From assembly GCA_947038745.1 (NCBI GenBank), contig CAMQXE010000029.1, forward strand, positions 1-9,841: a stretch of DNA of 9,841 nucleotides, read 5' to 3'. Below are positions 5,324 to 9,841 of this stretch, in pieces. The stretch comes from an uncultured Propionibacteriaceae bacterium (lineage in GTDB: Bacteria > Actinomycetota > Actinomycetes > Propionibacteriales > Propionibacteriaceae). The position numbers and the translations under genes are program-made. The notes under the pieces are model-generated. The model was not told the DNA's origin. It was given only the letters and a program-made list of their open reading frames with translations, and ran no database searches. Within the stretch, counting starts at the first letter, position 1. Each line of letters opens with the position of its first letter.

Positions 5324-7758
5324 TGAATAACGCCCGAATTACCTTGTCAGCCACTGGCTCATCGAGTGGCAAAACTACCCTGAGCATGGGGCTAATGGCA
5401 GCGTTACGAGACGCGGGCCAGATCGTCCAAGGGTTCAAAATCGGCCCTGATTACATTGACCCGAGTTTCCATGAGCTTGCCACCGGCCGCCCAGGACGCA
5501 ATCTTGATCCCCACCTCACCAGCGAAGCTCTCCTAGGCCCACTCTTTGCTCATGGCATGGCGGCCCCAGCGCCTGCCGACATCGCTGTTATCGAGGGCGT
5601 GATGGGCCTTTTCGATGGCCGTATCGGAACCCGAGGTTTCGGCTCGACTGCCCACGTAGCGAAGGCGTTGCAAGCTCCTGTCATTCTTATCGTCGATGGC
5701 TCCCATACATCGCGAACCTCCGCAGCTTTAGCTCATGGCCTGGCGACCTTTGACAATAAACTCCAGATCGCTGGCGTCATCGGCAACTTCATCAGCAGCG
5801 AGCGCGTCCGTGCCGAGTTGGAGGAAGCGCTGGGCGATGTGGGATTGGAATTGCTTGGCGCAATCCCGCGACATAGCGAATTGGGTTTACCATCGCGCCA
5901 CCTTGGTCTAGTACCAGCCGCAGAACGCGCAGCCGCGCAAGCTGCGGTAACTGCTGCGGGGCGCATCGTGGCTGAGCACGTCGATCTGAATCGGGTGCTG
6001 GCTTTAGCCCAGACCGCCCCAGAGCTCCACACCGAGCCGTGGAACCCACATGACGTTGTTACCCCAGTTGCAGGACGTCCCCGAATCGCTGTTGCTACTG
6101 GTGCAGCTTTCACCTTCCGCTACCCCGAAAATACTGAGTTACTTGAAGCTGCCGGGTGCGAGGTCGTCAGCATCAATCCCTTGCTTGACCAGGCCTTGCC
6201 AGACGGTATTTCCGGGCTTTATCTTGGCGGTGGGTTCCCCGAAATCTATGCCACAGAATTAGCGGCTAACGTCAATCTTCGAGCCTCCATTAAGCACGCC
6301 GTTGAAGCAGGTTTACCCACGGTCGCCGAATGTGCTGGCCTGCTCTATCTCTGCCGCAGCCTCGACGGTATTGCGATGGCTGGTGTACTCCCGCTTGATG
6401 CCCGGATGGCGCCCCGCCTGACGCTGCGCTACCACGAGCCTGTGGCGTTGGTTGATTCGCTCGTCACCCGCGCCGGTGAAGCGGTGCGCGCTCATGAGTT
6501 CCACCGCACCGTCGTCGAAGGTGATCCTGGTGACGCTACCCCGGCCTGGAATCTGGGGACATTGACCGAAGGCTGGGCTAGCGGGAAGCACCTTCACGCC
6601 AGCTACCAGCATGTGCATTGGGCCGGATACCCCGCATTTGCACAACGCCTCGCTGACGCTGCTGCCGAGTTCCAGGGCACGCAGATACCTGAACCGCTCA
6701 TCACACAGCCCAACCCCGCCGGCGTAGGTATTGAGCACCATGGTGACCGTGACGTGGTCGATGGTTTAACAAACCTTTCGGTTAATGTCCGTGAAGACGG
6801 CCCTCCTGCCTGGCTGCGCACTGCGCTCCAGCGTTCATTGAATGACATCGCCGCCTATCCTGACCCTGAGCGGGCCAGGCTAGCGTTGGCCCAGCGTCAC
6901 CATGTACCGGCGACGATGGTGCTACCTACTGCTGGCGGCGCTGAGGCTTTCACCTTGATCGCGCAAGCTCTTCACCCCAAGAAGCCGCTCGTCGTCCACC
7001 CCCAATTCACCGAACCTGAATTAGCTTTGCGGGCCTCAGGGTGTGCCCCAGCTCGGCATCTACTCAAAGCCGCTGAGGGGTTCGTGCTCCACCCTGAGCG
7101 GGTTGAGAACGCGTACGACATGGTTTTTGTGGGTAATCCAACTAACCCCACCTCCGTGCTCCATCCACGAGAGGCATTAGAGAAGTTACGCCGACCTGGA
7201 CGGATTCTCGTTGTCGATGAAGCCTTCATGGATGCAATCCCTGGGGAGCCAGAATCTCTAATCGGGGCGTCGATGGAGGGCGTTCTGGTTACTCGTTCGC
7301 TGACCAAGACGTGGGGTATCCCAGGTATCCGGGCTGGCTACGTTGTAGGTGATCCAGCGCTGATTGCCAGACTAGCCGCGGTCCAGACGGCCTGGTCGGT
7401 CTCTACACCTGCCAGCGTCGCAATGCAGGCGTGCTCTACCCCTGAAGCCCTCGATGAGGCAACAGCCTGGACCTTGGCGCTGAGCGAACAACGACGAGCC
7501 CTCACCGATGCTCTCACAGCGCACGGTATTACCTTCGTCGCGCGCCCACGAGCACCCTTTGTTCTCATCGATACGTCGTCCCTTTCCTCACAAAGTTTGC
7601 GAGAACCGTTGCTGCGTCAGGGGTTTGCAGTGCGACGTTGTGACTCTTTCCCTGGGCTTGGCCCTACCTGGATTCGTGTCGCTGTGCGTGACCGAGAAAC
7701 TACCGATCGTTTTATTGCTGCGCTTACATGTTTGATTCGAAAGGAACCTCTCGCATGA
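5323..7758 (+). CDS. cobB-cobC: Fused cobyrinate a,c-diamide synthase (CobB/CbiA) and CobC-like threonine-phosphate decarboxylase
   Basis: Two enzymes form one 811-residue chain. Residues 1-450 are CobB/CbiA, which uses glutamine and ATP to amidate the a and c carboxylates of cobyrinate. They show TGSSSGKTT (11-19), FKIGPDYIDP (38-47), IEGVMGLFDG (90-99), LGGGFPE (301-307), the nucleophile C337 in AECAGL and the terminal YQHVH (428-432). Residues about 465-811 are a fold-type I PLP enzyme of the actinobacterial CobC type (Rv2231c-like). They show HHGD (472-475), GNPTNPTS (604-611), VDEAF (631-635), the PLP lysine K662 in SLTKTWGIPG and the carboxylate-binding R785 in WIRVAVR. This half should make aminopropanol phosphate for CobD. 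The linker at about 450-465 is short and there is no internal stop. ATG 5323 shares its A with the cobO stop; GTG 5317 and 5320 are in-frame alternatives. The exact reaction of the CobC half is inferred from family and context. Confidence 0.95.
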   Translation: MNNARITLSATGSSSGKTTLSMGLMAALRDAGQIVQGFKIGPDYIDPSFHELATGRPGRNLDPHLTSEALLGPLFAHGMAAPAPADIAVIEGVMGLFDGRIGTRGFGSTAHVAKALQAPVILIVDGSHTSRTSAALAHGLATFDNKLQIAGVIGNFISSERVRAELEEALGDVGLELLGAIPRHSELGLPSRHLGLVPAAERAAAQAAVTAAGRIVAEHVDLNRVLALAQTAPELHTEPWNPHDVVTPVAGRPRIAVATGAAFTFRYPENTELLEAAGCEVVSINPLLDQALPDGISGLYLGGGFPEIYATELAANVNLRASIKHAVEAGLPTVAECAGLLYLCRSLDGIAMAGVLPLDARMAPRLTLRYHEPVALVDSLVTRAGEAVRAHEFHRTVVEGDPGDATPAWNLGTLTEGWASGKHLHASYQHVHWAGYPAFAQRLADAAAEFQGTQIPEPLITQPNPAGVGIEHHGDRDVVDGLTNLSVNVREDGPPAWLRTALQRSLNDIAAYPDPERARLALAQRHHVPATMVLPTAGGAEAFTLIAQALHPKKPLVVHPQFTEPELALRASGCAPARHLLKAAEGFVLHPERVENAYDMVFVGNPTNPTSVLHPREALEKLRRPGRILVVDEAFMDAIPGEPESLIGASMEGVLVTRSLTKTWGIPGIRAGYVVGDPALIARLAAVQTAWSVSTPASVAMQACSTPEALDEATAWTLALSEQRRALTDALTAHGITFVARPRAPFVLIDTSSLSSQSLREPLLRQGFAVRRCDSFPGLGPTWIRVAVRDRETTDRFIAALTCLIRKEPLA
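7740..7746 (+). promoter_or_regulatory. Ribosome binding site that sets the cobT start
   Basis: AAAGGAA sits 8 bases before ATG 7755. It supports that codon over the in-frame ATG at 7728, which has no SD and would overlap the previous gene by 31 bases. The chosen ATG overlaps the stop of the fusion gene as ATGA, the junction type used elsewhere in this operon. Confidence 0.75.
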
Positions 7759-8825
7759 TCTACACCAAAGCTGATCTTGATGCGCTGATCGCCAGCATTG
7801 AGCCTGCCGACGAAAGCTGGCGGGCCAAGGCTGTCGAGTTTCAACTAGACCTGACCAAGCCAGAAGGCTCACTCGGGCAATTGGAAGCCGTCGGAAATCA
7901 GCTTTGTGCTATCTATCGTGAGTGCCCGCCCAGGATTCCGACGAAAGCTCGGGCCTGCATCTTCGTCGCTGATCATGGCGTCCAGACCCACAAGGTTTCG
8001 CCATGGCCTCAGGAAGTGACGGTACAAATGGCGATAAATATACTGCGCGGCGGAGCTTCGGTGAATGTCCTTGGTGCGCAGTGCGATGTCGATGTCCAGC
8101 TCACTGATTTAGGGATGGCCACCCCGCTGCCAGCCGATTCTGGCATCATCGACCGTCGTATTTCTGCCGGCACCGCCGATATGCTCTCCGGCCCGGCAAT
8201 GTCGCGAGAGCAGGCGCTGACAGCGATTGGAATCGGTGTTGAGGCTGTTGAACGTGCGGTCGCTGAAGGTTACGACATCCTTCTTCCTGGCGAGATCGGT
8301 ATTGGCAATACCACTGCCGCAGCCGCTCTGATTAGTGTCTTTACCGGCCGCAGCGCCAGCGAAACTACTGGCCGTGGCGCAGGTTCCCTTGACGAGATGT
8401 ATGCCCGTAAACAGCGAATCGTGGCGGAGGCTATCGCCCAGAATCAGGCCACCGCAGCCGATCCGCTCGCAGCGCTAGCTGGGGTTGGTGGCTATGAGCA
8501 TGCAGCGATGGTAGGCATGCTGCTAGCTGCTGCTGCACACCGTGTGCCGGTTATCCTCGATGGCGTTATTTGTTGTTCTGCCGCGCTCGTCACTCAGACG
8601 TTGTGCCCCTCGGCTACTTCGCTATGGATCGCCGGCCACAATGGTGCCGAGCAAGGTATCAGTAGGGCTTTAGAGATCCTTGGCCTGACTCCGCTGGTTT
8701 CGCTTGGGATGCGTTTGGGTGAAGGCGGCGGCGCCGCAGTTGCTCTACCCATCGTGCAGATGGCAGCCCGGGTATTTAATATGGCAACGTTTAGTTCCGC
8801 CGGGGTTGATGGGCGCGAGGACTAA
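7755..8825 (+). CDS. cobT: Nicotinate-nucleotide--dimethylbenzimidazole phosphoribosyltransferase
   Basis: This enzyme exchanges nicotinate for 5,6-dimethylbenzimidazole (or a related base) on nicotinate mononucleotide, giving alpha-ribazole 5'-phosphate for the lower ligand of cobalamin. From ATG 7755 it has 356 residues, the normal length. Family motifs are KPEGSLGQLE (35-44), VADHGV (71-76), VSPWPQEVTVQM (81-92), the phosphate-binding GEIGIGNTT (179-187), TTGRGAG (204-210), GGYEHAAMVGMLLAAAAHRV (245-264) and SLGMRLGEGGGAA (316-328). E323 in the last motif aligns with the catalytic glutamate of Salmonella CobT (E317). The start is decided by a good SD at 7740-7746 and an ATGA overlap with the fusion gene. 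The stop is followed after 3 bases by cobU. No bluB-like gene for making dimethylbenzimidazole is in the window, so the base may come from elsewhere in the genome or from outside. Confidence 0.97.
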   Translation: MIYTKADLDALIASIEPADESWRAKAVEFQLDLTKPEGSLGQLEAVGNQLCAIYRECPPRIPTKARACIFVADHGVQTHKVSPWPQEVTVQMAINILRGGASVNVLGAQCDVDVQLTDLGMATPLPADSGIIDRRISAGTADMLSGPAMSREQALTAIGIGVEAVERAVAEGYDILLPGEIGIGNTTAAAALISVFTGRSASETTGRGAGSLDEMYARKQRIVAEAIAQNQATAADPLAALAGVGGYEHAAMVGMLLAAAAHRVPVILDGVICCSAALVTQTLCPSATSLWIAGHNGAEQGISRALEILGLTPLVSLGMRLGEGGGAAVALPIVQMAARVFNMATFSSAGVDGRED

Positions 8826-8828
8826 GCC

Positions 8829-9362
8829 ATGCGTCGCGCTGTTCTCGTCACAGGTGGGGCTCGCTCAGGCAAATCCGTGCTGGCCGAGCAATTCGTCGCT
8901 GCTCCAATCGTTGATTATGTGGCGACGTCGCAACGCAATCTCGATGACCCCGAATGGGAACAGCGTGTGCTCCTTCATCAAGCGCGGCGACCAAGCACGT
9001 GGCGCACATTGGAGACTTTAGACATCGCTGAGGTTTTATACCGCAACGATCCAGAGCCAGTTCTCGTGGACTGTCTTGCGGTCTGGTTGGCCCGAACTTT
9101 CGACGAGGTCGGTGCCTGGGACGGCGCTGATGGCTGGGTGCAGGCTTTTACCCAACGTACTGACGAACTGGTCGCAGCCTTTGCCGCAACTCAGCGTCAT
9201 GTGGTTGCTGTCACGAACGAAGTAGGCTCCGGCATTGTGCCGGGCGACCCAGGTAGCCGCCTTTACCGCGATGAGTTAGGCAGGCTTAATGCCCGAGTCG
9301 CACAGGCCTGTGATGAAGTTTGGCTCTGCACGGTCGGGATCGGCCAGAAGTTGAAAGGCTGA
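8829..9362 (+). CDS. cobU: Bifunctional adenosylcobinamide kinase / adenosylcobinamide-phosphate guanylyltransferase
   Basis: CobU phosphorylates adenosylcobinamide (salvage) and transfers GMP from GTP to adenosylcobinamide phosphate, giving adenosylcobinamide-GDP, the activated nucleotide-loop precursor used by CobS. The 177 residues are the usual length. The P-loop GGARSGKS is at 9-16 and VATSQ at 31-35. H50 in LLHQARRPSTWRTLE aligns with the guanylylated His46 of Salmonella CobU. DCLAVWLAR is at 81-89, TNEVGSGIVPGDP at 129-141 and RLYRDELGRLN at 144-154. All match the family. The SD GAGGA (8817-8821) lies 7 bases before the ATG, inside the end of cobT. The gap to cobT is 3 bases and the gap to cobS is 3 bases. 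Confidence 0.97.
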   Translation: MRRAVLVTGGARSGKSVLAEQFVAAPIVDYVATSQRNLDDPEWEQRVLLHQARRPSTWRTLETLDIAEVLYRNDPEPVLVDCLAVWLARTFDEVGAWDGADGWVQAFTQRTDELVAAFAATQRHVVAVTNEVGSGIVPGDPGSRLYRDELGRLNARVAQACDEVWLCTVGIGQKLKG

Positions 9363-9365
9363 CGC

Positions 9366-9841
9366 ATGGGACCGTTACGTGCTCTTGGAGCAGCGTTGGG
9401 ATTATTCACGATTATCCCCGCACCTGCTTTGACGACGTTGGATCGGCGGGTTGCGACGTCGGCAATGCGGGCGTTCCCTGTCCTCGGGCTCTTGTTGGGG
9501 GCCGGGGCTGGGTCTATCTCCTGGGCAGTTGCAGCGCTCGGTGGAGGGCAACCGCTAGCCGCGGTTATGGGGCTTGGTGGTGTGGTACTTGCTACTGGCG
9601 CTATGCACCTTGACGGTATTGCCGACACCGCAGATGGTTTGGCTTCCCAGGTCAAGGCCAATGATGCTCTTGAGATTATGCGCAAAAGCGATATTGGCCC
9701 GATGGGAGTTGCATCGCTGATTTTTGCGGTGCTGCTGGAACTTGCCGCTTTACTAAGCCCCAGTATCTACGGCTGGCGCTGGCTACTGGCGCTAGCTGGC
9801 ATGGCCGGAGTTGGCCGGCTCGCAGCGATGACAGCAACGGG
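9366..9841 (+). CDS. cobS: Adenosylcobinamide-GDP ribazoletransferase (3' end beyond the window)
   Basis: CobS is the membrane-bound cobalamin(-5'-phosphate) synthase. It joins adenosylcobinamide-GDP to alpha-ribazole or its phosphate, completing the nucleotide loop, and needs Mg2+. The first 158 codons are present and the frame is open to the right edge. FTIIP (14-18) matches the N-terminal family pattern. HLDGIADTADGL (81-92) is the acidic signature thought to bind metal and diphosphate. MRKSDIGPMG (105-114) is the second conserved segment. Hydrophobic segments at about 37-58, 64-80, 115-134 and 137-155 suit a polytopic membrane protein. The SD AAAGG (9354-9358) lies 7 bases before the ATG, within the last codons of cobU. 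A full-length relative would have about 240-260 residues, so roughly 90 are missing off the window. Confidence 0.95.
   Translation, partial: MGPLRALGAALGLFTIIPAPALTTLDRRVATSAMRAFPVLGLLLGAGAGSISWAVAALGGGQPLAAVMGLGGVVLATGAMHLDGIADTADGLASQVKANDALEIMRKSDIGPMGVASLIFAVLLELAALLSPSIYGWRWLLALAGMAGVGRLAAMTAT

Noticed and set aside
7728..7754. Earlier in-frame ATG for cobT
   Set aside because: It has no SD and would overlap the fusion gene by 31 bases. ATG 7755 has a strong SD and an ATGA junction, and gives the normal family length.

Overview
The window looks like a piece of an actinobacterial chromosome, moderately high in GC. The evidence is the type of protein rather than any single marker. The corrinoid adenosyltransferase, the PLP-dependent CobC-like domain and the DnaX with a long Pro/Ala/Glu-rich linker all have the actinobacterial style. 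I cannot name a genus. There are no mobile elements, tRNA or rRNA genes, CRISPR arrays or other obvious signs of recent transfer.

Layout. Positions 1-2048 (minus strand) hold most of dnaX, the gamma/tau subunit of the DNA polymerase III clamp loader, which runs off the left edge. A 262-base divergent intergenic region (2049-2310) follows and contains a cobalamin riboswitch (about 2124-2249), a short hairpin that contains a Shine-Dalgarno (SD) sequence (2248-2264) and a possible 14-residue leader ORF (2270-2314). From 2311 to the right edge, seven tightly packed plus-strand genes encode the late part of adenosylcobalamin (coenzyme B12) synthesis: cobD (cbiB), cobQ (cbiP), cobO, a cobB(cbiA)-cobC fusion, cobT, cobU and the first 158 codons of cobS.

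How the genes work together. The CobB half of the fusion amidates the a and c side chains of cobyrinate, CobO adenosylates the cobalt, and CobQ amidates side chains b, d, e and g to give adenosylcobyric acid. The CobC half of the fusion should make (R)-1-amino-2-propanol phosphate from threonine phosphate, which CobD attaches to give adenosylcobinamide phosphate. CobU activates this as adenosylcobinamide-GDP, CobT makes alpha-ribazole phosphate, and membrane-bound CobS joins the two halves. Corrin-ring genes, threonine kinase and alpha-ribazole phosphatase are not in the window. The six junctions between the seven genes either overlap by 1-4 bases or have 3-base gaps, so the genes form one translationally coupled operon, presumably repressed by its end product through the riboswitch.

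The most interesting points are the arrangement between riboswitch and cobD (a riboswitch-controlled SD that appears to serve a mini-ORF ending in an ATGA overlap with cobD), the CobB-CobC fusion of non-consecutive pathway steps, and a roughly 66-residue acidic N-terminal extension on DnaX.
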